A stretch of 64,000 nt of DNA from Heliocidaris tuberculata (lineage: Eukaryota > Echinodermata > Echinoidea > Camarodonta > Echinometridae): NCBI GenBank assembly GCA_025618425.1, contig CM046842.1:31370885-31434884 (forward strand), written 5' to 3'. Positions 33,801-45,049 of the stretch are shown piece by piece (the stretch's first letter is position 1; each line of letters begins with the position of its first letter). The notes below the pieces were generated by a model. The model was not told the DNA's origin. It saw only the letters and a program-made list of their open reading frames with translations, and did no database searches. A program made the position numbers and the translations under genes.

Positions 33801-36613
33801 ATATTGAGTTCCCACTGACCAAAGAGAAGGCTCCACTACTGACCAGTATGGTAGAGATGACCACAAAAGTTTTCAAGCAATCCATTCCACATTGCCAGGT
33901 GAAAATTAAGTCTTTCAAGGCAATTGACCACATTTTGTGGTTTGGCTCAATAACTTTTGATTCAGAGCTCTACAAAATATACCAGATGCATGAGTAGAAA
34001 GAGCATAATTTTCTACACACACTATATCCATTTTTATTGCATGATCGTATTGCGTTTGATGCCACTAATTTTAAAAATGAGAACAGACTTTGAGATCCTT
34101 AAATTTGCAACACATTGAGAGGTTCAAGATCATTGTTTTTTCATCAAAATTGGCAATTTTTTCAACTTCTCGACAAATTCCTAACATATTGTTTTCAAAG
34201 ACATTACAACTTATTAGAACCATGTAGCACTAAAAGGAAATATTATTGTTGCCAATTTGAAGAACAAAATGTGATCATTTTAGCCCTTAAATAATTCCTG
34301 TCCTGAAAGGGTTACACGTAAGTCTTGCTAGTATTGATGATTTATCATCTATGGACAAATGTCCCTTGGTTGAAGGTTGTATGACACAATTCCGTACACT
34401 AACCAAGTTCTTAAAGCTCATAGAAGTTTTGGTAGCAAAAAGGAGATTGGAAAGAAACATGTCCAGTATAGTCTCATGTTGTTCTTCTTGTATCAAAAGA
34501 GGTTTGTTAGAGATCATGTGGTATTCCAACAATGATTTCCGGTGAATTTTGGTGTAAATATCTGTAAGGAACGCTAGATCATGGTAACATACTGCCCTAT
34601 GCTAGGACCTGCCGATGGCTCCCCACATAACAGTCTCGGGGGCTTCGCGTGGAGATAGCATGTGCGTCACTGTGTGTGGAAGACACATAATCCTAATAGG
34701 TTTGTGCACGCGTTATAATATATAGCGCATGCTGCCATTGTTGGGAGTTTACATGTATATCCCTGGCCGGTATGCAAATTATTTTTTACTTCTCAGTTGT
34801 AAAATAGTTTACTTTAGGACGTGAAATCTTCACAGCATCTTGTTATTGCTAGAATCTTGCTATTTATCAACAAAATCTAAGAAATCTGACAATAAGTTTT
34901 TGAGGGAGTACCAACTTGAAAACTAAACATTACCTTTACCCCATTCAAGACAATTCACCACATTTTGTGGTTTGGTTGAATAACTTTTGATTCAGAGCTC
35001 TAAAAGATATACCAGATGCATGAGTAGAAAGAGCAAAAATTTCTGCACACTGTGTCCATTTTTCTTGCATGGCCATATTGTGTTTGATGCCAGGAATTTT
35101 AAAAAGGAGAATAAACTTTAAAATCCTTGAATTGGCAACACATCGAGAGGTTCAAAATCATTGTTTTTTATCAAAATTGACAATTTTTCAACTTTTCAAC
35201 AATTATTTTAACCATGTATATTGTTTTCAAAAACGTCACACCTTATGAGGACCATGTAGCACTAAAAGAAAAATATTATTGTTGCCAATTTGAAGAACAA
35301 AATGTAATCAATTTAACCCTTAAATAATTCCTGTCCTGAAAGGGTAAACTTCAACCTTGGACCAAACACTAAACCTAAACCTAAACCTAACCCTAAACCT
35401 AACCCTAAACCTAAACCTAAACCTAAACCTAAACCTTAACCTAACCCTAAACCTAAACCTAAACCTAAACCTAACCCTAAACCTAAACCTAACCCTAACC
35501 CTAACCCTAACCCTAAACCTAAACCTAAACCTAACCCTAACCCTAACCCTAACCCTAACCCTAAACCTAAACCTAAACCTAAACCTAAACCTAACCCTAA
35601 CCCTAACCCTAACCCTAACCCTAACCCTAACCCTAACCCTAACCCTAACCCTAACCCTAAACCTAAACCTAAACCTAAACCTAAACCTAAACCTAAACCT
35701 AAACCTAAACCTAAACCTAAACCTAAACCTAAACCTAAACCTAAACCTAAACCTAACCCTAACCCTAACCTGAAACCCAATGGCAACCCTAAGCCTAGCC
35801 CTTTATCTTAGGTGAAATAAAAACTGGAGCATACCTGGGGAGCGTTTCATGAAAGGAAGTTGTCGGATATTTTGTCCGACAACTGTTATAAGCTACTGAA
35901 ATCCTTGCATCTGATTGGCTGAGAGCAAATTTGTCAGTAAAAATCGCTGACAAAACGCTTGATGAAATGCTCCCCAGTACAGTATGTTGAAGCAGCTGTT
36001 GTAAGACTAATTATTTCATTGAAATCTTGATGTTGTAGTCTATCAGTGATAGATAATTTCATGATGAATTTTACTAGCATTCTATTAACACTAATATTTA
36101 CTCTGGATAAGAGTGAACAAGTTAATTGTCAAGTTTTCCTTCCTTTGTCCTTGAGCCTTTCTCTTGTTGTACAAATGTCACTAAAAATACACCATCTTTT
36201 CATTTTACTTTGAGTCTAGATTATTGTTTGTTCATTTATTTTCATTTCCTTAAAAATACAGTACATGACATAAATATAAAGACATCATGTTCTTACATAA
36301 ACTCTGATAATTACAATGAGAAAAGAATATGACATAATGCATTTATAACCAACAATGAAGATAATTAAAGGGAAAATTAGAAAAAAAAAGAAACTTGAAA
36401 AAGCTGTAAGGGCCTTGCCTAGTAAGTCCTCTAACAAAAGACTCAAGACTTACCTGTTGCCAGCTATAACATCATCTCAAGGATGATGATTCTAACTAAG
36501 GACCATGGAAAATTAACGATCTCAATTTAAAACACTGACTAAATTTGGAAGACATTCTAGGGCAAGCGCCATGAGCACCCAGCGGAGGCGGATACCAGTG
36601 GTATCCAAGAAGC

Positions 36614-36660
<47 letters not shown>

Positions 36661-39600
36661 ATAACAAAACTTTCTTTCCCCAACTCTTTTTCAGGTGACA
36701 TTTGATGTAGCTTGGTCTCCAAATTGCATCGACCTTCGTTGTTTTGATTACAAGGCCATCGCCGACACGGTCGACTTTGTCTTTGTCATGTCGTACGATG
36801 AGCAGAGCCAAATACATGGGGTCTGCGTTGCAAAAGCCAACTCTCCATATGGGACAACAGCACAAGGTTTTTATACTTATTATTATTTGTAAACTGACTT
36901 CTTTCAAAAGGTTGCTTTTGATAAGTGACAAGTCAAAAATTAAAAGTTAAAGTAATCTGTATATTTTCATTTTGGTGTTTACATAATGTATTAGGGGGAA
37001 AATGACAATCTTTCCTTGAACTTTGCAAATGATCTTGTTAGACTCCCAATTAACCTTCCAAATATTTTCATTCAGGTCTTTTATTTTGGGTGTTTTTTTG
37101 CTGGGGGGGGGGGCTCTTTTGAACCCCCCCCCCCAAACGAACAAAAAAAAAATATAAAAATACAAATAAATTTTTAAAAATGAATAAATATAAATTATGA
37201 TAATAATTTTTGGCTATGCTGCAAAATTAAACCAAAGCTGGCCATGATTACTTGATGTACTGTCACATTCAAATAACAGTTAACCCATAGACTACTGAAT
37301 TCTCCATTCCCCATAGGCTTAATACAAGGGCTGCCCGGTTCCTGTGTGCAATGAATTAAATGTAAATATAATTTACATTGGCTCTCAATTGATTATTAGG
37401 TTTCTATGAAGAAGGAAATCATCTTGTATAAAAAAATCTAATCCTTTAACTTTATGTGATCTGTTTTGAACATGACAATGATTTATGCTCTATCTACTAC
37501 AGTATATTTCATGTCATGGTTTATTATTGGAAGTTGCATTAATTTGTAATTGTGAATATCTGATGTATGCGTCATCCCAATGATTGACTCTTATAAATTT
37601 GTTGAAGGTGTGGAAGCGTACATCAAGCTTGGAATCCCCACCCAAAAATTGGTTCTAGGAGTTCCATGGTATGGATACAACTACAAATGCTTGAACCTTT
37701 CTGAGGTAAGAAAACTTTCTTCGGTAGCTTCGCGAAACTCATCGGCACGAAAAGACACATCCGGAACGCAAAACTGCGAAATTTTGGGTGATTTAAAACT
37801 TGTAATTTGACATTATGTATTGACAGTATAGGTAATATTAAGCCGAATCAAGGTAGTAGAGGTATTTTTACCTGCTCTATGGCTTAGTGATATGTGTCTA
37901 CCTCAATGCAATGAAATCAGGATTTTCGAATAATTATACATTTTGTGTTCAGGATGCTTCTTTTCGTGCCAGTACATTTCGCTAAGCTACCTGTTCCACT
38001 TATAAAACTTGAAAGAAAGTCGCATACTGGTAATAAAGTTTTTAAATATTTAAAGAGTTATTTCATATTTTGATTCCCATGTGAGAGAATGTCATATTAC
38101 ATGCAGCAATGAAGCATGGAAAAGAAAGGTCTTGAAAAGCTCTCATAATTTTGGCTACATGTGTGTGAAGTCCTATATGTCCTTATTTGTTTGGTGTGCC
38201 TCTGTGTGTTTTTGTTGAATTTACATGTAGCAACATTTAATTTTCTTGTTGTAATTTTGATGATTTTTAAAAGCCCTTAATGCACAATTTTTTTCAATTT
38301 CATATTCAACACTTTACAAGAATTTATAGACACTTTGTTACTATGGCAATTCTACCCCAAGAACCCAAAATGACCTTTTACCTTTTCTGTTTTGAATTAA
38401 ACTCACCCATCCCTCACACTTAAAGTTGTCTTAAACTGGTAGAATTTTGATAATTAATTAACAGCACCATCTTACGGTTATTCCTAAGTTAAGATTATAA
38501 TTTAGTTGCATTTTATTTTGAATTTCAACAGACAACTCGCTTTGAAAATTAGCACATTTTAAAAATTTCAAACTATTACTTTTGACTTGCAAACATAGAA
38601 AATTGCCTGCAGGTACATTCTAAGCTTCTGCAAGGGAGACTGATGCATGATGGGGAAAATAAGATGCACCTTTAGACGTTTTCCAAATCCTGTTAAAAGA
38701 TGGTGCTACTTAAGAGGTTAAGTTTAAGGCAACTTTAATGTTTTTAAAAATTTTATGTTAAAATTTGCAATTTTATTTTGAATCCTACGTTACTGCCTGT
38801 CAAGCCAGATCAGTAAAACATTTTATGCATGTCAGTGAAACAAATATCGAAGTGCTTCAAGCAAAATAAAAAAACTGGTGTATATATAGGACAAGATTGT
38901 ATGTACTGGTAAATTTAGCATTATTTTGCATGAAGGATATTACCCTCAAGCAGCACAGCCAACCTTTACCTATTGTCAACATTTAGTGAGAATTTTCTGT
39001 AACAATTTTATTAACAGTTTTTGGCAATCTTTAAAAAAAAAAATTTTTTTTTGATACAAACATGAATTATGTCTTAAAAGGTTCCAATCACCAAAAATAA
39101 TTTTGCTCTGTATGTTAGAGATTGCATGTCGTTATACTATATTCAAAATATAGGCTTCAAATATTAATTCTATATAGAGATATTGCAATTTTGATTACAC
39201 TCTCTATTAAGTGTAAAAGCGACTCGTGAGTGGACTACTCGAGACACATGTACGTGCTCGCCAAGGTAAAGGCTTGTGTGGAACCAAACTCTGAGTTTGG
39301 TTCCGCGCGAGCATTTTCATGTTATCCTTTATTTCCTTCATACTTATTAACTGTTGACCTATGGAATACCAGACAAAGTTCTCTGAGGTTGATTTTATAC
39401 TTTCTAGCTGTACACAAATTATTTTTTCAGGCGATTGGTACACTTTAACTATCAGAGCCTGATTTAAAACACTGTTCCTATACCTCTTTCCTTTTAGTAA
39501 TATATATGTCATCAATATATTATGCTCCTAGTAGTATACATATACAACGTTCAGAAGGAGAGAAAAAAAAAATGCTTTATTATGTATGCTTTTAGTCCCA

Positions 39601-42600
39601 TCTCACTATCCCTTTTTTCTTTAAGTTCTGGACAAACTTTCATTACTCTTATACCTTTCCTGTCGATGAATCTTTTGTTTTGATTTTAAAATCTTTTTTT
39701 TTTCTGGCAGTTCTTGAAACTATTCAACTCGTACTTATCATTGCACGTTCTTAAACCTTTTATTTGTTTTAAAATTGTTCGTTTTTTTTCTGGCAACTTT
39801 TCAACTTTTCCTGTCAATTAATGTACTTGAATCGTATTTTTCATAATTTCACAAGCAATTGTTTTTTCTGACACTTTGTTTAACTCTATCACAGCTATTA
39901 ATGTTATTGAAACTTGGCAGGTGGATTGAAGGTAATGTAAAGCGGTGCACGTTGGAGCCAGAATAAGAAAATCACCCAAGCGTGAAAATCTAAGGCACCA
40001 TTTTCTATTTTATACATGTAGCTATCTGGCAGATGCATGAAGCTTTTGCATGAAGAATGCCATTGATCTTAAACTTGCCTAACTCTTAATTCCCAATGTT
40101 TGCAACTCTTCGTGCATGAATTATCATACATATTATATTAATTTGTAATGCTTGCATCTCGCAGCTTTTAAAATTTGCATGTATCTGAAACTTTTTGAAT
40201 ATATATGTTATGAATCATTGCCCATTTTGTGCTCATAACATTGTAATATGCATTATGCCAGAATGCTTTATGCTTTATAGCATTGTCCGATAACTTTTGC
40301 ATTGAGAAATTCATTATTGTGATACTTTGCCATATGGCATTCTCATTGTGCCTGATCACAATGATCTTACTTGCATGAATTAAATAATTAGGCCTATACA
40401 TATTACATGTGTAAGTATTTCTCTGCTATCTTTCCTTCTGTGATGATCAAGATGAGTATGAAATATGCATGACAACAACGATATTGAGCCTAATCCCCCA
40501 GTGTTCCCAAACCCTTGTGTTGCGACAGGAACCTTCCAGTAGACTAGACAGTCAGCGCATGAGTACCGACAATATCGGTCTAGCGAACCTTCTGAAAATT
40601 TGACTGTAGGCCCACAAGACCGACTTGTGGGTCTCGTGGGCTGTAGCCTGTTCAGACACGCCTGTGTTCCGACACGCCTATGTTCCGACACCTCTGTGTT
40701 CCGACTTCCCTATGTTCCAACTTCCCTATGTGCTGACACCCCTATTTTCCGACACCCCTATTTTCCGACACCCCTATGTTCCGACACCCCTATCTTCCAA
40801 CACCCCTGTTTTGACACCCCTATGTTCAGACAGCCTTATGTTTTGACATCCCTATGTTCCGACACCCCTATGTTCCGACACCCCTAAGTTCCGACACCCC
40901 TATGTTCTGACACCCCTATGTTCCGATACCCCTATGTTCCGACACCCCTATCTTCCGACACCCCTATCTTCCGATACCCCTATGTTCCGACACCCCTATC
41001 TTCCAACACCCCTGTTTTGACACCCCTATGTTCAGACAGCCTTATGTTTTGACACCCCTATGTTCAGACAGCCTTATGTTTTGACACCCCTATGTTCCGA
41101 CACCCCTATGTTCCGACACCCCTTTGTTTCTACACCCCTACGTTCCAACACCTGTACGTTCCGACACCCCTATGTTCCAACATACCTATGTCCCACTATC
41201 TAGATGTTCTAATAGATGTATGCTCTGACCTCTATACAATCTAACACCAGTATATGTATGTTCTAATACTCCCAATGTACTTCTCAACAACCATATGTTC
41301 CAACCAGTGGCAGATCTACAACCAGTCTTGCCCCCTCAATTTTGTTCTTTTTTTGGAACATGATGCCCTCTCTTATGCAAAATCCTGGATAACCCCTTTT
41401 CCCATCACCCCTTTGTTCCAACGCTCCTGTATGTCACATTATGTTCCAACGCTACTATGTTCTGACACCCCTGCATTCCAACATAGGCTACAACATATGT
41501 TACACATGCAAAAATTGCCAACAGTATAGCCATTAAGGCTTGTTCACATATGACACAATCAACCATAATGTGTTTTTTTAAGGGTGATGCCATTCACATT
41601 TTTGTATCTTACAATACACAGATAAGTAAGTATGCCTATAGGACATCTGTTCCATGCAGCTGTTTTTTTTTCATCCCTGTATGTGAACGAGCCTTTAGAC
41701 AAAATATAGACAGACGGATCTGTCCCCCGTTTTAAACACCTTGTTCAACCATCTTTTCTTATCCCTAGTATGATGTATGCACCATTCCTGAGGTACCGTT
41801 CCGCGGCGTGAACTGCAGCGATGCGGCAGGTACTCAGAAGAGCTATAACAACATCATGAAACTCCTGGAGAATAACTCTACGACGGGTAGAAAATGGAAT
41901 GCTGCATACCGAGCACCGTTCTTTGATTACAAGGTGAGAGAACTTCTTGACATAATGAACTTGAGTTCCAGGCCCCTTATAAAGAGCTGCAATTGATTGC
42001 AACTTGATTTGATATTGATATCAATTGCAACTCTGTACATATGAGATTGGAGACTGTAAATTTGCAATAGGCCAGTTCGTAATTACAATTTGCACATAAC
42101 TTTGTACCGAGTACAATTGACCTCTATTTTGTATGCGTGAATCAGTATGATTTTACATGTTAACCCATTTGAGACAATTGACCACATTTTGTGGTTTGGC
42201 TCAATAACTTTTTATTCAGAGCTCTAAAAAATATACCAGATACACGAATAGAAAGAGAACAAATTTCTGCACAAACTATGTCCATTTTTGTTGCATTACC
42301 ATATTGCGTTTGATGCCAGGAATTTTGAATAGGAGAATAAGTTTTAAAATCCTTAAATTGACAACACATTGAGAGATTCAAAATCCTTATTTTTTATCAA
42401 AATTGGCAATTTTTTCAACTTTTCGACAAAATTCCTAACCATGTGTATTATTTTCAAAGACATTACACCTTATTAGAACCATGTAGCACTAAAAGAAAAA
42501 TATTATTGTTGCCAACTTGAAGATCAAAATGTGATCAATTTAGCCCTTCAATAATTCCTGTCCTGAAAGGGTTAAACAAGTAGCGCATCCACCCAAACAG

Positions 42601-43947
42601 ATGCGCGTGCGCTTACAAATTTGGGTCATTCCAAGGTCATTTGTACCATGAAGTAATTACGAACTGGCTTCTTGATTCAGATCAGTCACACCATTTTATA
42701 AGACCAGGGCCCTGTTTCATAAAACTTTATTTAACAATTGCCATGTTTCTGTGACAAATTTGCTCTCAGCCAATCAGATGCAAGGATTCCAGGAGCTTAT
42801 AACAGTTATTGCAACTTGTTTTTGATAACAAGTTTTATGAAACAGGGCCCAGGGCCTGGTGTGTGTAGACTGGGATGAAACTTGATGACTTGCATTTCGT
42901 TCTACATGTACATGTATATTAATGACATTGGTGGGCAGAATATTTTTACATTCTGTCCAGATTTTGCATGGATTTTTAGTGAATGAACAAGTACTAGTTT
43001 GAATCTTGCATTTGAATGATTAATGTAATACCAGTCCTCAAATTTCGAAAATTCTGTATTGCCAATTTGAAGATTTTATTTTTACTTATAGCTAGTTTGC
43101 GATCTGAACCATTTCAAAGAGAAAGTCCACCCTGATTACAAGTTGGTTTTAAAAGACACATAAAATTGAGAGAAACAGTTTGGTAAAAATTTGAGTGAAA
43201 TCCGATAAGAAATAAGAAAGTTTTGAATTTTTGAAGTTGTAATCAATCAAACCCAAATTGGCAACTCCATGACATATCTTGCGAGCACCTCCCCCATTTG
43301 CTCAGTACAGAAAATTTCATAAATTTTCATTTTCTTAGTTTCTCATGAAGGAATAGATTTGTTTCATACAGGTTTTGTGTGAGTGATATGAGTGATGATT
43401 AAATCTCAAGGTGCATGTATGTTTTAATATTTTCCTTTGAGAAAATGGAAATGAATGACTTTTTGGGTACAGGGCAAATGGGAGAGGAGCTCGCAAGATA
43501 CGTCACGGAGTTGCCAATTTGTGTTTGATTGATTACATCTTCAAAAATGCATGACTTTCTTATTTCTTATCGTATTTGACTCAAACCTTCACTGATCTGT
43601 TTTTCCAATTTTTCTGCTTCCTTTCAAACTAACTTGTAATCAGGGTGGATTTTCCCTTTAACATGTAAACCATTATCCAATGATTCTAATGATTATGTAT
43701 TCTATATTGCCAATTTGAATATTTTGATATGCATTCCCTACCACAGGATTCCAAAACTGGTCAGATGTGTCAGGTTTGGTATGACGATCCTCAGAGCCTT
43801 CAGCAGCGCTATGACTACGCCAAGAATATGGGCCTATACGGAGTAGGACCATGGAATGCTGACCTCTTGGACTACGGTAATGATCCAGTCGGTAGGAACC
43901 AGACCGCCGCTATGTGGGCAGCCATGACTAGCTTCCTTGACCAATAG
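24963..43947 (+). CDS. CTBS: Di-N-acetylchitobiase (lysosomal GH18), seven coding exons
   Basis: Coding exons: 24963-25193, 32424-32562, 33696-33898, 36695-36866, 37608-37705, 41769-41933, 43747-43947. Frame is kept at every GT-AG join, giving 402 aa. The family removes the reducing-end GlcNAc from the chitobiose core of N-linked glycans in the lysosome. A signal peptide covers about residues 1-21. The catalytic motif DGINLDIE spans 154-161, with Glu161 as the acid/base. Also present are MSYDEQSQ (from 223), GVPWYGY (266-272) and WYDDP (347-351). NLS (278), NCS (296) and NST (317) are possible N-glycosylation sites. ATG 24963 sits in an ACCATGG context. Residues about 22-58, between signal peptide and the CPC motif, have no counterpart that I recall in the human protein (385 aa). 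The donor after exon 4 (GTTTTT) and the acceptor before exon 5 are weak. Intron 1 is 7.2 kb and repeat-filled. Confidence 0.92.
25270..25662 (-). mobile_element. MITE, TCCGAACA family (copy 2)
   Basis: In CTBS intron 1, inverted relative to 4723-5105. The hairpin TTTTCATACGCG and both TCCGAACA-type ends are kept. Confidence 0.7.
25977..26393 (+). mobile_element. piggyBac-type MITE family 1 (copy 1 of 12)
   Basis: In CTBS intron 1. Starts TTAACCCTTTC and ends GAAAGGGTTAA: an inverted terminal repeat with the TTAA target duplication typical of piggyBac. Interior landmarks shared by all copies are GACAATTGACCACA, TTTTGATTCAGAGCTCT, TTGGCAACACA and ATTCCTGTCC. A-rich, GA-biased sequence flanks it (about 25740-25970 and 26395-26640). 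ORFs read through the family are not genes. Confidence 0.85.
26758..27905 (-). repeat. Interspersed repeat split by a hAT-like insertion
   Basis: The outer parts, 26758-26888 and 27882-27905, are the reverse complement of the continuous copy at 6945-7105. The middle is the element at 26889-27881. Confidence 0.6.
26889..27881. mobile_element. hAT-like element with TAGGCCTGAGTC ends
   Basis: In CTBS intron 1. It starts TAGGCCTGAGTC and ends GACTCAGGCCTA, a perfect 12-bp inverted repeat, and is flanked by TTTGACAC on both sides (26881-26888, 27882-27889). The 5' end is partly repeated internally from about 27111 (GGCTTGAGTCATAACGG), and about 27293-27375 and 27600-27690 form large inverted arms, so it is composite. 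GC-rich CCGGCGG-type ends surround an AT-rich core. No transposase ORF seen. Confidence 0.8.
28640..28770 (+). repeat. Degenerate telomere-like CCTAA repeats
   Basis: Scattered AACCCTAAC, AATCCTAACAC and CCTAACCCTAACCC units in CTBS intron 1. Confidence 0.6.
29093..29650. mobile_element. Large fold-back element, about 560 bp
   Basis: In CTBS intron 1. The left arm (29093-about 29266) and right arm (about 29462-29650) are imperfect reverse complements. Landmarks are AATTTAGTAGGCAAGC against GCTTACCTACTAAATT, and AAGCCAAGTGATT against AATCACTTGGCTT. No ORF. Confidence 0.75.
29672..30086 (-). mobile_element. piggyBac-type MITE family 1 (copy 2)
   Basis: Inverted. TTAACCCTTTC at the left and GAAAGGGTTAA at the right; same interior as the other copies. 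In CTBS intron 1, 21 bp after a fold-back element. Confidence 0.85.
30610..30840. mobile_element. hAT-like poly-G/poly-C repeat, probably truncated
   Basis: It starts CAGAGGCGAATCCAGGG, like the end of 9064-9215, and runs through several G runs into a C run of more than 30 bases. The matching far end was not found. Confidence 0.5.
31097..31402 (-). repeat. tRNA-derived SINE
   Basis: In CTBS intron 1. Read on the minus strand it starts GGTTGTGGTCTAGTGGATAA (A-box-like) and about 40 nt on has GGTTCAATTCC (B-box). A tRNA-unrelated body follows, with a TTATTATCATTATC tail at the low-coordinate end. Internal RNA polymerase III boxes plus an A/T-rich simple tail mark a SINE rather than a functional tRNA gene. 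Confidence 0.75.
31745..32335. mobile_element. Palindromic element built of 'GCTATTCATAA' modules
   Basis: In CTBS intron 1. It starts with CGCTAGTCATAAGGACC and ends with the inverse GTCCTTATGACTAGCGAGG. In between are about twenty short modules such as GGGTCGCTATTCATAAT, direct in the left half and inverted in the right half. Short relatives are at 45397-45670. It ends about 90 bp before CTBS exon 2. Confidence 0.8.
33112..33526 (+). mobile_element. piggyBac-type MITE family 1 (copy 3)
   Basis: In CTBS intron 2, with TTAA at 33112-33115 and 33523-33526. Confidence 0.85.
33906..34315 (+). mobile_element. piggyBac-type MITE family 1 (copy 4), next to a splice donor
   Basis: In CTBS intron 3. 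Its TTAA (33906-33909) begins at intron position +8 after the exon 3 donor (33899). The right end is mutated to TTAC. Confidence 0.8.
34410..34935 (+). repeat. Interspersed repeat family R (copy 1)
   Basis: In CTBS intron 3. It shares stretches with 53563-54052 (inverted), for example TTTTGGTAGCAAAAA, GTAAATATCTGTAAG and CACAGCATCTT. It lies between two family 1 MITE copies. Confidence 0.65.
34936..35347 (+). mobile_element. piggyBac-type MITE family 1 (copy 5)
   Basis: In CTBS intron 3. Ends are degraded (TTACCCC on the left, AGGGTAAA on the right), but the interior is clear. Telomere-like repeats start about 20 bp later. Confidence 0.75.
35366..35790 (+). repeat. Telomere-like hexamer array, CCTAAA and CCCTAA blocks
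   Basis: About 420 bp of hexamers almost without interruption in CTBS intron 3. It alternates in runs between CCCTAA (the canonical animal telomere hexamer) and the variant CCTAAA; the longest variant run is about 35659-35752. Both strands stay open because of the six-base period; these frames are not genes. Confidence 0.97.
35836..35975. mobile_element. Fold-back MITE, about 140 bp
   Basis: In CTBS intron 3. Ends CTGGGGAGCGTTTCATGAA and GATGAAATGCTCCCCAG are inverted. The core shares GATTGGCTGAGAGCAAATTTG with 42712-42856 and 47195-47312. Confidence 0.7.
36614..36660 (+). repeat. CAT microsatellite 34 bp upstream of CTBS exon 4
   Basis: About 15 perfect CAT units just before the polypyrimidine tract and acceptor of exon 4 (36695). 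Confidence 0.95.
38420..38738. mobile_element. TTAA-flanked fold-back MITE
   Basis: In CTBS intron 5. Starts TTAAAGTTGTCTTAAACT and ends AGTTTAAGGCAACTTTAA, an inverted repeat with TTAA at both limits. Subterminal CACCATCTT and AAGATGGTG also pair. Confidence 0.7.
39074..39448 (+). mobile_element. TTAA-flanked (piggyBac-type) MITE family 2, complete copy
   Basis: In CTBS intron 5. TTAA at 39074-39077 and 39445-39448, with ends AGGTTCCAATCACC and GGCGATTGGTAC. It is the uninterrupted partner of 11399-11922. Internal palindrome CAAACTC-TGAGTTTGG. Confidence 0.7.
40655..41195 (+). repeat. 16-bp minisatellite (GACACCCCTATGTTCC)
   Basis: In CTBS intron 5. More than 30 copies of the 16-mer with variants. 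A group of variants (TATCTTCCAACACCCC..GTTTTGACACC..CAGACAGCC) starting near 40791 reappears near 40997, about 206 bp on, showing a higher-order unit of roughly thirteen repeats. Degenerate copies continue to about 41490. Confidence 0.92.
42160..42575 (+). mobile_element. piggyBac-type MITE family 1 (copy 6)
   Basis: In CTBS intron 6. TTAA at 42160-42163 and 42572-42575. Confidence 0.85.
42712..42856. mobile_element. Fold-back MITE with GGGCCCTGTTTCAT ends
   Basis: In CTBS intron 6. GGGCCCTGTTTCATAAAAC at the left pairs with GTTTTATGAAACAGGGCCC at the right. The core shares CAGCCAATCAGATGCAAGGAT with 35836-35975. Confidence 0.8.
43116..43660. mobile_element. Large fold-back element (AAAGTCCACCCT ends)
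   Basis: In CTBS intron 6, ending about 90 bp before exon 7. GAAAGTCCACCCTGATTACAA pairs with TTGTAATCAGGGTGGATTTTC; the right limit is CCCTTTAA. Same general type as 50268-50862 and 53087-54093. Confidence 0.75.
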
Positions 43948-44045
43948 ATGAATGGATTAATTTGGACTAACGATTCTAAAGGGCTTGTCGGACCTCACAG
44001 AGCATGAAAACGACTACGAGATTATCAATTGAAGGTACACCCTAC

Positions 44046-44490
44046 GGTTACATGTCGTTTTTCCGAAGGTTCATTTTTCTGAAGGTTTGTATTTCCGAAG
44101 GTTCATTACTCCGATGGTTTGTTACTGCAACGGTTCGTACATGTAATTCCGAAGGTTCATAATTCCAGAAATGAAAAAGGGTTCATAATTTCGAAAATGA
44201 AATAGGTTTCATAATTTCGAAAATGAAATAGAGTTTGTAATTCCGAAAATGAAATAGGGTTCGTAATTCCGAAAATGAAAAAGGGTTCATATTTCCAAAG
44301 GTTCAGGATTACGAACCTTCAGAAGTATGAACCCTTTTTCATTTTCGGAATTATGAACCCTATTTCGTTTTCGGAATTATGAGCCCTATTTCATTTTCGG
44401 AATTACAAACCCTTTTTCATTTTCGAAATGATGAACCTTCAGAATTATGAACCTTCGGAAAAACTAACCTTCGGAAAAACGAGTCCCCCC
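44046..44490. mobile_element. Palindromic element of 'TTCCGAAGGTTCATAA' modules
   Basis: About 100 bp after the CTBS stop. Repeated modules (TTCCGAAGGTTCAT, AATTTCGAAAATGAAATAG) run direct on the left and inverted on the right, so it can fold into one long hairpin. A relative is at 62285-62572. Confidence 0.8.
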
Positions 44491-44514
44491 CCGTACAGCT
44501 GGCCTGTACAGGTT

Positions 44515-44736
44515 AAGTAGTACAACTCTCCATATGTTTTGTACACAAAATTTCATATTTCCCCCATTATCTCTCAAGGTGCAGCTTGTCTTCTTCTTAG
44601 CTCAAGATATATCTTGGGAAAATGTATTTGACACAACATATGTTGAGTTCACAAAAAGACAAGCAGCATCTTTAGAGATTATGGAGAAAATATTAAATTT
44701 TGTGTACAAAACATCTGGAGAGTTGTACTACTAAAC
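44515..44736. mobile_element. Fold-back MITE, about 220 bp
   Basis: GTAGTACAACTCTCCATATG pairs with CATCTGGAGAGTTGTACTAC, continuing into TTTGTACACAAAATTT on both sides. No coding role for the ORF inside. Confidence 0.8.
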
Positions 44737-45049
44737 CTGCCATTTTAAGGCAATATTGCCAATTTGAGGATCGTCATAGAAAGTAAATTGAGACTTTTCA
44801 AACTTTCATAACTTTCTCATTTTTTAACTGATTTTGATGGAACTTTTTTTAAATTGCTTCTCTATATCCTCTCTTTTCATTGAAATTGATTTTTCCCCAG
44901 GGTTTCATTCTCCTTTAATACAATTGATTTCTTTTCTCAGTTGTAAAAAAACACACGCAAAAAAAAAAAAAAAAAAAAACCAGCCAAACTTGATACAGGT
45001 ATGAGAAATTGAGATTATAAATATTGTTATCAAATCTATTTCTCTAAAT

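Noticed and set aside
35357..35786. ORFs of repeated LNLT (+) and LGLG (-)
   Set aside because: Six-base telomere-like repeats stay open on both strands; no protein is implied.
40600..41195. Minisatellite as a CRISPR array or repeat protein (SDTPMFRHP)
   Set aside because: Units are contiguous 16-mers without unique spacers in an animal intron, and the frame is not kept over the array.
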